Positions 40,316 to 52,300 of a stretch of 64,000 nt of DNA are shown here, piece after piece. The notes below the pieces were generated by a model. That model ran no database searches and was not told the DNA's origin. It worked only from the letters and a program-made list of their open reading frames with translations. The stretch covers positions 18,879,001-18,943,000 of the forward strand of contig JAVHKY010000004.1 in the NCBI GenBank assembly GCA_035079385.1. The letters run 5' to 3'. The translations under genes were made by a program, and so were the position numbers. Numbering within the stretch: position 1 is the stretch's first letter; each line of letters opens with the position of its first letter. This DNA comes from Aspidiotus rigidus. Its lineage: Eukaryota > Arthropoda > Insecta > Hemiptera > Diaspididae.

Positions 40316-43300
40316 AGGACAGGGACTTGGAAAAATATGGGGACCTGGGATCTGAAAATTGTAGATTGTGACGTCACAGGCCTCGGGATTCTTCCCACAC
40401 TGAAGTCATACCCGAAGAGATTCGATTCCAGTGTTTGAGGAAACAAAATTAATGCATAAGCAACCCGCACCACTTCACCATGGAGGAGGGCGGCGCTTCA
40501 CATGCGACGCAATGTGGACAGTCAGACCAGAAGAAGTGAGGCACTTCCGTTTTTTGAGAACTGTTGAGTGATTGGAAAGAATTTAGCACTGGTTTTTTGT
40601 CGAGCTGAGGGAGAAATAGTGGATCGATAACCATCTCTGCACGATACTGGAGGTGGTCGATAGGAAGAGCCGTTCTTATCTCTATTTTAATTTTAAATGA
40701 CCTCACATTTAGATACTCCGTTCTTATATGGGTGTTCTTTTTCTCATGCGAGATAATGTTTTGTACAAATCCGTACCGGATAAAAAAAAATTTAGTAACC
40801 TCGAGTTACAATTTTTTTTCCTTCTAAATCGATCTATGTAAATCATTCGCTCATTATTTTCGATCGTAATCACGATCATCTTCCGGGGAATTAACGTTAT
40901 TATCCATCCGTACGTAACATTTTTCACATTCGTAATTGTACATACGTTTCCCGAAACCGGTTGCCACCGTGAGCTCCGTGCAATTTAAGTACTTTTCGAA
41001 AAACTTCCTGGCAAGGGTACTCATATGTATCGGTATTCTAAATTTTGGTCCTAACTGTCCTACTGACTAGACGGTGTTGTGAGAGCTGTCATCATTTGTC
41101 ATATACGATGGCTTGCATAGCCTTGGCTATATTCGATGTAGTTACAGCTTTTTACGGTCACAAATTATTTAGGAGACTCTTCCGCTTCATTTTAAGCCGA
41201 TTTATTCGCGTCGCGTTCGTCCAGACGAATGCAGAATTCTCTTTCGAGGAATTATCGTGAACGAATACTAACCAAGCGCAACATTCTTCCAGTTCACCTA
41301 GTCTCTAATTCTCAGGGAATTCGTTTCTCTCTATGCGAACGCGAACGAATAAATAGGTGTACGTTAATTATTATTAATCGACGCGATTTTTCTCGCGTAT
41401 TTTGTAATCGAGAAGGCGACATTTTGAAAGCTTGCTGAAAATTTTCGAGATGAATATTATACGTTTGGCTCGTTAATCATAGGCTGTTTGATACGACTTC
41501 CTTTTCCCTCTTCCTCGAGTTTACATACCTTTCTTGTTTCTTATTCTTTGTAATGGTTAGCTCGATCGTACGTCCTAGTTAGATGATTATGATTTCACAA
41601 CGTGTGTGCATGTGCATGTTTACGATGATTAATGAAATGAAAAATACAGCACAATATTAACGTTTGAAATACACACACATACAAAACAATAACAAGACCC
41701 ACTTGAGCAATAGTAATGAGCAGCTGTTTCGTACACTGGGAAAACAATGATATTTTGTTATTAGTTTGGTCGGGAATACTTCCTTACGGAAACCTAATCT
41801 AATTTAGCAAAAATATAGGTTCGTTGAGGAGAAGAAGTGTTACGTTATCAACGGAATTGAAAAAATTTCGAAAGAAAATGCAAAAGGGATGATCTGAAAG
41901 AAAGACACCAGAACGTCCCTATGATCAGTGATTCTTCGGGAGATTTCTACAGAGTGTGAAGGGGTGGGGGGAGATAGATGATCTTGAAAAGGAAGCGGAT
42001 GTGCGACCACAGGGACTCGAGATTCTAAGTAGTGACTGATTACATCACGATGTTATTCCGACGAAAAGGGGAGTGAAGGGGGTGATTTATCATTGCCGAA
42101 GTCCCTCTATTCTGCCCATCAGTAGAATTTTCTCTTACATAAGGTCCAAAAGTTCAACATTTTTTCGAGTACCTTCGATAAAGATACTAAAGAACTTGAA
42201 AGTTTTCTCATGTCTCACAACTTCTTATACTTTCTGGCCATTACCGAAATACGTTCAAGTCGTACTAAACTTCTCATTATACTCATTTAGCGCACGTCCT
42301 ATTACCCGAAAACTTTTTCACGATCGCTGAAAAGTTTTTGAGAACACTAAGAAAGCTTCGAGTACACAAATTCGTAATGCTGTTGTTGATTTCATGAATT
42401 CGACAAAAAAAAAAAAAAAACTTAATGAAGCAATTACACAAATTCGGCGTGACATATACAACTCGGAGGTCAGAATTCTCGACATATTTCATATCTTTCC
42501 TCAAGTTTCCTGAAGCCTAGCCTCTAACTCCAAAATTTGCGAATTCACATCACTCCCACGAGTTACCACCCCCCCGGAAGGCTTCTGAAAATCTGCGAGT
42601 CCCTGAATCCTAGCCCCTATCAATTCTAATTGTCGCCCACCAGCTAATAATCCTGTATACTGTGCCTCTTCTCTTCCGTCATCAGCCGTGACCCCGACGC
42701 CCCCTCTAACTATAACGTCATCAGCTGATGACGTCAGCAACCGTGACCCCGAGCTTGATTCTGAAATCTGCGAGTTCAGTCCACCTACCCTCATCCTTAT
42801 CAACTATAAGCGATTTAGATACTGCTGTATGTTGGGCTTATATTAGGCCTGGTTTCATAAAAGCTAATATCTAGTAGGCCTAATATAACTTATTAATGTG
42901 CAGCCCAGTATAATGGAGGCTAAGGAGTAGAACCCAATTCTGAAATGCAAATATGACGTCATCAGCCGTAAGCCAGAGCTCTAGTATAAGGGAGACTGGA
43001 GCAGTATTACTATGAGGCTTAGTTCAATGGAGACTGATGGGAGACTTACGAGCGGAGTGAGTGATCCCGAGAATAGACCAGAGTCAGGAAGAGAGAGAGT
43101 TCCAGCTGATGACGTCACAGACAGTGGTCGTGGATGGTTATGACATCACGAGCGAATGGCGTTAATTAGAATAAATAAGGATTCGAATAAGAAGAATGAA
43201 AATTCAATGGGAAGGGGAGGGTAATTTGAAGAAGAATGGCGGGTGCCGGGCGTCGTCCGGCAAAATGTGGGTCTTAGAAATATTTCGACCTAGGGTGACT

Positions 43301-46300
43301 TGGAAAATTTCGACCTACAAAGCCATTATGATAAGAGGACTGGTAAAAAAAAAATTAGATGCCATTGCAGGAATGCAATGGCAGCGGGGCTAGAGCCTGA
43401 AGTTTTTCCAAGTCCTGAAAATCATGACGAGACAACTTGAACGGGCTGTAATTTCAAGGAAGCCGTCGTCTTCCCAAGTCCCCCTCTCATCATATATAGC
43501 TCGAGAGTTGAAATTTTTAAAAGTCCTCCTCCCCTCTCCGTGACGTCATCAGACTCGCTCGCGGACGAAAAATTTCCTGGAAGTACCCCCAACAAAAGGG
43601 AAAGCGGATTCCCCGCTAAAAAAAAGGGCCCCTGTTTGCCTTGATTAACACAGTTAATGAAGACAACCCCGACCAAGTAACGCAGCAGGCTGCAAACTTT
43701 TTTTCTCGCTTCTAAACGCAAAAATAGCTCCAGAAAAAGTTACACAATGCCTTTCCGCAGAGGTCATATAAAAGTCATACAATTGGAAAATTTGTGTTTG
43801 GTAGACAACCATCACTTCTCTTCCTCCCTCCTCCCCTCCAACAGTACTGCCTTCACGATTCTACTGCATCGAATCGCATCACTTTTTTGTATAATTAAAA
43901 GCTTTTTTAAGTATACAGTAAAATAGTTGATAAAAATAATACGTTGATGTTCTATGAAAAATTACGGACCCATAGAAATTTTCGTAAGCTATCCTAAAAA
44001 CTGATTTAAGGTCAAGAACTCTGATTAAAGCTTCGTGGCGTAAATTTCATTGTTGAAAATATGTCCGTATTTATTGAACCCAGTATGGAAGACCGAAAGA
44101 GGGTGACTGACGATAACCAGATGGCAGGAAATTCGAAGATAACCACGACTTCATATCCGTAATTAGACGTCGTTCGTTTCCCACTTTCGAAATATTATCA
44201 GTTGATATCTTAATGAACGAAAAATGAATTGTAGAAAGCTCTTATCTTTTTCTCCGCAGTTTTTCCTATTCCAAAAGATCCGAGTCAATGGTCTAGGTGA
44301 GCGGCCATTGCACCTTATCTAATGGCAGTGAGGAACTTGCTCCACTGTTTCCAAACATCTGTCGTGAATTACTTCTTTTTCATTCTAAGTAGCTAAAATT
44401 TATTTCTGTAATTCCTGAGAATTTCTTTTTTTCGGATGAATGTCGTAATTTTTCTCGACACCGCACTTGCTTTGTAAGTCCTTCTTCTCTGAAGACTCAA
44501 GCTGAAAATTATCCCATGATTCTACGGCTGATACTTTCCTCGTCTTTATAAATTTTATAATATTTGGCTAGTTTTTTCAAGTCGCTCCTCTGTCTCTTCC
44601 TTACTACTGAAGTACATTTTTCTTCTCTTTCTACCATTTTCAGTTCCCAGGCAACTTTCGAAGTCCTAGAACGTACAACTGGGCAGTCGCGTATTCGCAC
44701 CGGGAAGTGGGTACTGAAAAATTTGTTTCAAAGTATCATAAAATCTCCCCTCCAGAACAATTTTTTCGCTCCGTCAACTACCCCTCCTTTCGAGTAGAGT
44801 TCTCAGAAATTTTGTGGATACGTCTCTGCTGAATCACACCCTCCTCTATAATATTTTCAGGGAACGAGCAAAATTTTTCGAAGTGTCACCAGCTTATAAA
44901 TACAAATGTACGTTGAAGCTAAAAATTATTCTGTAGTAAAAAATTCCGAGTCGGGGAAATCTTACCAAAAAAAAAAGTCGATTTCTAAGGACTGGAGAGA
45001 ATCAATAAGATTCTTAATTTCTCTTACAGTTCACGCCATACGGCCAGCGTTTTTTTTCGAAAATCTGTTTTAAACAGGTACTATATCAATAGGTCAAATG
45101 GAGGTTGAAACAACGTTCACACGCGTTGGATAATCGGCCAATATCCACAGAAATTGGTGGTACAACTTTCTAAGAAAAAGTGAAAACAATCCTTCTCTTT
45201 ACTCATCCTGGTCCAGGTCATCACTCGGAATCGTTCGCGCAAATTCACCCTACGAGGGTGCCAAAAAAAAACCTCTATCCTAATGTATCCGGCCAACAAC
45301 GCCCTTGACATAACATCATACTACATTTCAAATTAACGGCCTTCATTTCGTTCGTACAACTCTAATTTCTGGTTATTTTGTCGACGTTAATTAAGTTAGT
45401 ATTGACTAGAAATACGAAATAATTCCATCGCAGCGAACAGAAACTCTTTGTACGTAACCGCTACAAGTTCCCAAAATTTACACGTTCGAAAAATGGAGAA
45501 AAATAAAAAAAAGGAAAGAAAGCCAAATAATATTATGCGAATTTCCAAAATTTACCGCGTTATCAACGGATGTCGTAACGAAACACGAACGTCATGCAGG
45601 GAACACATGTACCTACATGATTAAGGTATAAATTTTTCGCTATACGAGTACATTATGCAGGTTCAGCTTTTTGAGCACACCCAGCTTACGTAATCCCAGT
45701 CGTCGTTGAGAGCGATAAGTGAAAACGAAATTTCACAGCTGTGCGTGAAACATTCTCGAAACGGCACGTATCGTATTCGAGACCTAAGTAGACAATATAG
45801 ATAAAGAAAATTTCGAGTAGTTTATAAGCACACTTTCGCGATTTGTAATATCGAAATTCGCACGACCTTCAAAAAAAATTGAGAAATTTCCAATCAATTT
45901 TACTCGTACGGAAAACTCGACAATTTCAGCGAGACTTAAACACATACACACCCTCGTGATACGAGAGACACATGAACGGTACCTCTCAACCCATTTCTCA
46001 TTTTTGGATCATTTATCTTTAGCTTAATCTCCTCATTATGAATGAAGTTCGCGAAGCAGGTAAGCTATGAAAGGAGAAGCTTTCCTTTTCACACCTATCA
46101 TATTGTCGAACGGCTCAAGTTTCTTGAACGAGATATTAATTCGAGAGAAAATTATGTTTACGAAATAGGGTACACGAACGTACACTCAAATACAACACCA
46201 TCGAGAGTTGCGAAAATCGACCAAGAAGTCGAGAGTATAATTTAAATTGCCAGTTAGTACTTATAAAATTACCTGTAAATAAAATAGTCTTAACGTGATA

Positions 46301-49300
46301 TCTTGAATAAGCTCTTCGGCAACGTCTTCCGGATAGAATTTTGCTCGGAATTTGAACTGTAAAGGATTTTCTTTTTTTACATCTTGGCTCATAACCTAAA
46401 AACCAGAAACGAACAGAATTATTAATATAACGTGAGCAAGATTTCATTGTCAGCCACTATAAAGAGAATATATTCGCAAAATCAAAAATCAGAAAAGCTT
46501 TTAAATTAGAATCTCGAAAATCAATGGATCTTCGTGAATCGATGTGATACATTATGGTAAGATAGGAATTTTACGGGACTCAAATTTTACACTTGTTAAA
46601 TCATAGATTACACGAAAGCGTTTGGAACGGTTAATCAATTATGCTAAATGCCCTAGAAAGGTAGGGAATCCCCAAAGGATATACGGACATTATAGAGGAC
46701 ATGTATAAAAATATTAAAACCAGAATAATAACAGACAGGACTGGGGTTTACCGCACGGTAAAAGAACGCATAAAACAGGGTGATCCTCTGCCGTCATTTT
46801 TCCAAGTCCCCCTCCTATCATATATAGCTTGAGAGTAAAAATTTTTCCAAGTCCCCTTCATATCATATATAGCTCGAGAGTCGAAATTTTCCCAAGTCCC
46901 ACCTTTCCGTGACGTCATCAACCTCGGGCCGCACCGGACGCGCTCGCAGAAAACTGTCTACATATCCAGGACAGATTTATGATCAATGAACTGTCCACAT
47001 ATCATGGACAGATTTATAATCAATGAAGTGTCCACATATCTTGGACAGATTTATGATCAAAGAACTCCACATATCATGGACAGATTTATGATCAATGAAG
47101 TGTCCACATATCTTGGACTGATTTATGATCAATGAAGTGTCCACATATCTTGGACAGATTTATGATCAAAGAACTCCACATATCATGGACAGATTTATGA
47201 TCAATGAAGTGTCCACATATCTAGGACAGAATTATGATCAATGAAGTGTCCACATATCATGGACAGATTTATGATCAATGAACTGTCCATATATCATGGA
47301 CAGATTCATGATCAAAGGACTGTCCACATATCTTGGACAGATTTATGATTATGATCAACAAACAGTCCACATATCTTGGACAGATTTATGATCAATGAAC
47401 TGTCCACTTATCTCGGACAGATTTATGATCAATAAACTGTCCACATATCTTGGACAGTTTTATGATCCATGAACTGTCCATATTTCATGGACAGATTCAT
47501 GATCGAAGACCTGTCCACATATCTTGGAAAGATTTATGATTATGATCAATAAACTGTCCACATATCTTGGACAGATTTATGATCAATCAACTGTCCACAT
47601 ATCTTGGACAGATTTATGATTATGATCAACAAACTGTCCACATATCTCGGACAGATTTATGATCAATGAAGTGTCCACATATCTAGGACAGATTCATGAT
47701 CAAAGAACTGTCCACTTATCTTGGACAGATTTATGATCAGAGACCGGATTTCTCGGCAAAATGCCGAAAAAGTAAAAAATAAATGCCGAAATCGTCGTTT
47801 TTGCCGAATTTTAGGGGGAAAATGTATGAAAAAATGCAACAAAAATGGTACTTTTTTCGTTATTGCCGAATAATGCCGAAAACTAAATTTTTAGTGCCGA
47901 AAATCTCCATCAAAAATGCCAAAAAATCCAGTCTCTGTTCATGATCAATCAACTGTCCACATGTCTTGGACAGATTTATGATCAGAGACCGGATTTCTCG
48001 GCAAAATACCGAAAAAGTAAAAAATAAATGCCGAAATCGTCGTTATTGCCGAATTTTAGAAGGAAAATGTATAATTTTTAGCATTAAATGACTAGAAAAA
48101 TGCAAAAAATGGTACTTTTTCTTTATTGTCGAATAATGCCGAAGACTGAATTTTTAGTGCCGAAAATCTCCATCAAAAATGCCGAAAAATCCGGTCTCTG
48201 TTCATGATCAATCAACTGTCCACATGTCTTGGACAGATTTATGATCAGAGACCGGATTTCTCGGTAAAATACCGAAAAAGTAAAAAATAAATGCCGAAAT
48301 CGTCGTTATTGCCGAATTTTAGAAGGAAAATGTATAATTTTTAGCATTAAATGACTCGAAAAATGCAAATAAATGGTACTTTTTTTCGTTATTGCCGAAT
48401 AATGCCGAAAACTAAATTTTTAGTGCCGAAAATCTCCATCAAAAATGCCGAAAAATCCGGTCTCTGTTCATGATCAATCAACTGTCCACATATCTTGGAC
48501 AGATTTATGATCAGAGACCGGATTTCTCGGCAAAATACCGAAAACGTAAAAAATAAATGGCGAAATCGTCGTTATTGCCGAATTTTAGAAGAAAAATGTA
48601 TAATTTTTAGCATTAAATGACTCAAAAATTGCAAAAAAGTGGTACTTTTTCTTTATTGCCGAATAATGCCGAAAACCGAATTTTTAGTGCCGAACATCTC
48701 CATCAAAAATGCCGAAAAATCCGGTCTTTGTTTATGATCAATGAACTGTCCACATATCTTGGACAGATTTATGATCAACGAACTGTCCACATATCTAGGA
48801 CAGATTCATGATCAAAGAACTGTCCACATATCTTGGACAGATTTATGATCAGAGACCGGATTTCTCGGCAAAATGCCGAAAAAGTAAAAAATAAATGCCA
48901 AAATCGTCGTTTTTGCCGAATTTTAGAAGGAAAATGTATAATTTTTAGCATTAAATGACTCGAAAAATGCAAATAAATGGTACTTTTTTTCGTTATTGCC
49001 GAATAATGCCGAAAACTAAATTTTTAGTGCCGAAAATCTCCATCAAAAATGCCGAAAAATCCGGTCTCTGTTCATGATCAATCAACTGTCCACATATCTT
49101 GGACAGATTTATGATCAGAGACCGGATTTCTCGGCAAAATACCGAAAACGTAAAAAATAAATGGCGAAATCGTCGTTATTGCCGAATTTTAGAAGAAAAA
49201 TGTATAATTTTTAGCATTAAATGACTCAAAAATTGCAAAAAAGTGGTACTTTTTCTTTATTGCCGAATAATGCCGAAAACCGAATTTTTAGTGCCGAACA

Positions 49301-52300
49301 TCTCCATCAAAAATGCCGAAAAATCCGGTCTTTGTTTATGATCAATGAACTGTCCACATATCTTGGACAGATTTATGATCAACGAACTGTCCACATATCT
49401 AGGACAGATTCATGATCAAAGAACTGTCCACATATCTTGGACAGATTTATGATCAGAGACCGGATTTCTCGGCAAAATGCCGAAAAAGTAAAAAATAAAT
49501 GCCAAAATCGTCGTTTTTGCCGAATTTTAGAAGGAAAATGTATAATTTTTAGCATTAAATGACTCGAAAAATGCAAATAAATGGTACTTTTTTTCGTTAT
49601 TGCCGAATAATGCCGAAAACTAAATTTTTAGTGCCGAAAATCTCCATAAAAAATGCCGAAAAATCCGGTCTCTGTTTATGATCAATGAACTGTCCACATA
49701 TCTTGGACAGATTTATGATCAAAGACCGGATTTCTCGGCAAAATGCCGAAAAAGTAAAAATAATTGCCAAAATCGTCGTTTTTGCCGAATTTCAGAAGGA
49801 AAATGTATAATTTTTAGCATTAAATGACTCGAAAAATGCAAAAAAAAAAAAAAGGTACTTTTTTCGTTATTGCCGAATAATGCCAAAAACTAAATTTTTA
49901 GTGCCGAAAATCTCCATCAAAAATGCCGAAAAATCCGGTCTTTGTTTATGATCAATCAACTGTCCACATGAAAGAAAAAAACTCCTAAAGGGTCTTTGGA
50001 AGTACCTCCAAGCCTCTAGGTGAAAGCAAAGTAATGCTCCAGCCTCCAACACCTTGGTTCAAATCCTCACTATAGCACTCCAAATGCGTTCCAGATGCCT
50101 CCCAATTTCAACTAGCCTCCGCCTGCAGTGAGGCGGAGGCAAAGTGCCTCCAGCATGCAACGCCCTCGCAGGCTATGAATCAATATATACCGACATTGAA
50201 TTTGATACACAATAGTCTCGACATAAAAATCGGTATATAAATATAATGGAGAATAATCGTTCCATCCCTTCTCAATCGCAACGTAGCTTATAAATCAAGG
50301 GAGTTTTCAGTTACTTGACGAAAAAATAAGACGTACCCATGATTTAATGGTTTTCCGAGAAGGGAAAATCTTAACTAATTTTGATTATTGGGAAGGTCGG
50401 AGCGTGACTGTCTTCGTCATCAGCTATTCCTGTTTCTTGGATAAATCCATCATATAAAACTGTATATTCATTTTTTTTTTTCGTGGTTCAGTGAGAGACT
50501 TAGTGGCGGATTTGAAGATTAACAAGTGGCGCAGTTTGGAAAATTATGAACTTGGGCCCTCCAGCGTCGGAGAAAAAAACATGGAAAAAGCATTTTTGGG
50601 CCCGGTCGGCGGTTTCTCCTTGGGCCTTTTCCCTTGAATCCGCCACAAAAGAGAAACTGAAGGACGGTCTTAGTCATTGTCCATAATCGGGCGTAAAGGT
50701 GAAAACGAGTCGATGAGATTAGGAGAACGGGCGCTAAGATTGCGACTGCGGAAGATTGTTGATAGTTTTTGGACAGAAGTGGAAGACTTGAAATTCTGCG
50801 GTAAAGACGCCTAAGAATACTGCAGAAATGGCTTCATTTTCAACAGAGCACTCGAAACCAGTTCTGATCTCATTGTTTGATCCATCTTAATTTTTCAACT
50901 CTTTCAGATAGATGAGATTAATCTATTAATGCGACAGAAATTGAATTTGGGAAATTGCAGTTGGTGGTAGATTTAAGGCAGAAGAAGGTGCGTTGACAGC
51001 GATTGGCGGAATGATGTTGTGAAGAGAGTATACGGTCTCGTTTTGATGTGCGTGTGTAACAGTCGTGAGGGAATGGAGGGTTGTGAGCAGTGCTAGTAAG
51101 AAGTTTCGTGGTAAGGGGCAGTCTTCAAAAGGACAAGAAATAGAGGTAGACTCTGGCCAAATCTTGAGTACGACAGGCATGGCGAGACGGAGGCTAGAAT
51201 TTTGAGCGGTATCCAGCAGTTTGAGGTGGGATATTGTAGGGTAGTAGCGAATAAGGGATGATTTTGTACAGGTGTAGACGCCTAGATTAGTCGTATCCTT
51301 TCGTGGAGGTGTGATAAACACTTTGGAATGTTGAGATTTTGTTGAGGATTTTTCAATTAAAATTGGAGGTCGCGGGTGGGATCGAAAATATTTTTTCTTT
51401 TTTGTTAGAACGATTGTACAGTGAATTTAATTGGTGTTCTTCAAATTCGTGACAAGATTTAAAAAGAGAGAATCATCATAAAGAAAATGAAAAAATAAAA
51501 TTTGTTCAAGAATTTCTGCATCATCGCTCCAATCCGTCCTATCCTCGTTACAATCCAGATCAAAATAAATGGCAAAACTATTGGAAAATTACAAAAAAAG
51601 AAAAAAAAACGGGAATTTATTTGATTGATGACACTGAGTTGAACAAAGTGACTTTCAATTTGGGTACAGAATAATTATGAACAATTTAGGACCATCAAGT
51701 TATATTAGAGATACAAAAGTCAAGTCATTTCAAATATGTAGGGTATATAAAAAAAAAAAATGAAATATGATCTTTGTTTCTTTGGCCCTGCGAGAATATT
51801 TGTATACAAAACTCTCCACAGTCCCCCTCCTCAAACTGTCTCAATAACAAGAAATTCACAGTCCAACCAACTTCACCCCATCAGCTAAATTTTTCCAAGT
51901 CCTAATTCATGCATGTAGTTCGAAATTAATGATTTTTTTGAGGCCAAAGTTTGAAAGTCGCCTTCAGAAACATTTTCATGTTCGCAAAGGTCTTCTCTCT
52001 CAGATACTTATGGATAAATCCAAGCATCTTTCCAAATCTCCCTCTTGCTCAGATTACTTCAGTAGGCTTCAAAAATGTTGCCAAGCCTCGACACTGCACT
52101 GCCTTCCTCACTTCTGAACGGACCTTCTTTTCTAAATAACCTACTGTAGAACGATTTCTTATTCGAAGAAAAAAGAAAACAAAAATTACAAATTAGTGCA
52201 AACATACATTTATGGGCTGGCTTGGTTATGAAAATCCCTAATAATTATAGCATTAATTCATACAATGCAAAATGAAAAATCGTTAGATAAACGGACAGAA

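Larger units (their letters stand above)
37625..40400. repeat. TGACGTCA-rich tandem array, 2.7 kb
   Basis: Diverged units of about 130-190 bp repeat the order: ATCTGAAAAATGTAGATTG, TGACGTCACAAGGCTGACC, TATGACGTCATCAAACTG, TGACGTCACAGGCCCCACC, CCAAGCTATATATGATAGGA, GGGAGACTTGGAAAAAT. The palindrome TGACGTCA is the consensus CREB/ATF site and occurs dozens of times. The array is interrupted by the hAT-like element at 38018-38601 and contains a (TA)n tract. There is no coding content. Confidence 0.85.
46953..49970. repeat. Minisatellite of about 36-bp hairpin-forming units
   Basis: The unit is CTGTCCACATATCTTGGACA followed by GATTTATGATCAATGAA. Each unit contains the inverted pair CTGTCC/GGACAG around a 9-base loop and the palindrome TGATCA. 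From 46953 to 47737 it is almost pure. From 47738 on, units alternate with eight copies of a hAT-like element of about 200-225 bp. From about 48246 a higher-order period of 604 bp is exact. Confidence 0.92.

Noticed and set aside
40222..40473. Frames with alternating Tyr-Ile
   Set aside because: They are translations of the (TA)n microsatellite.
46953..47737. Regular direct repeats reminiscent of a CRISPR array
   Set aside because: The repeats are contiguous with no unique spacers and the window is plainly eukaryotic with spliced exons.
50020..50075. tRNA-derived SINE head, from GGTTCAAATCC
   Set aside because: No matching A box at the right distance and no tRNA fold.
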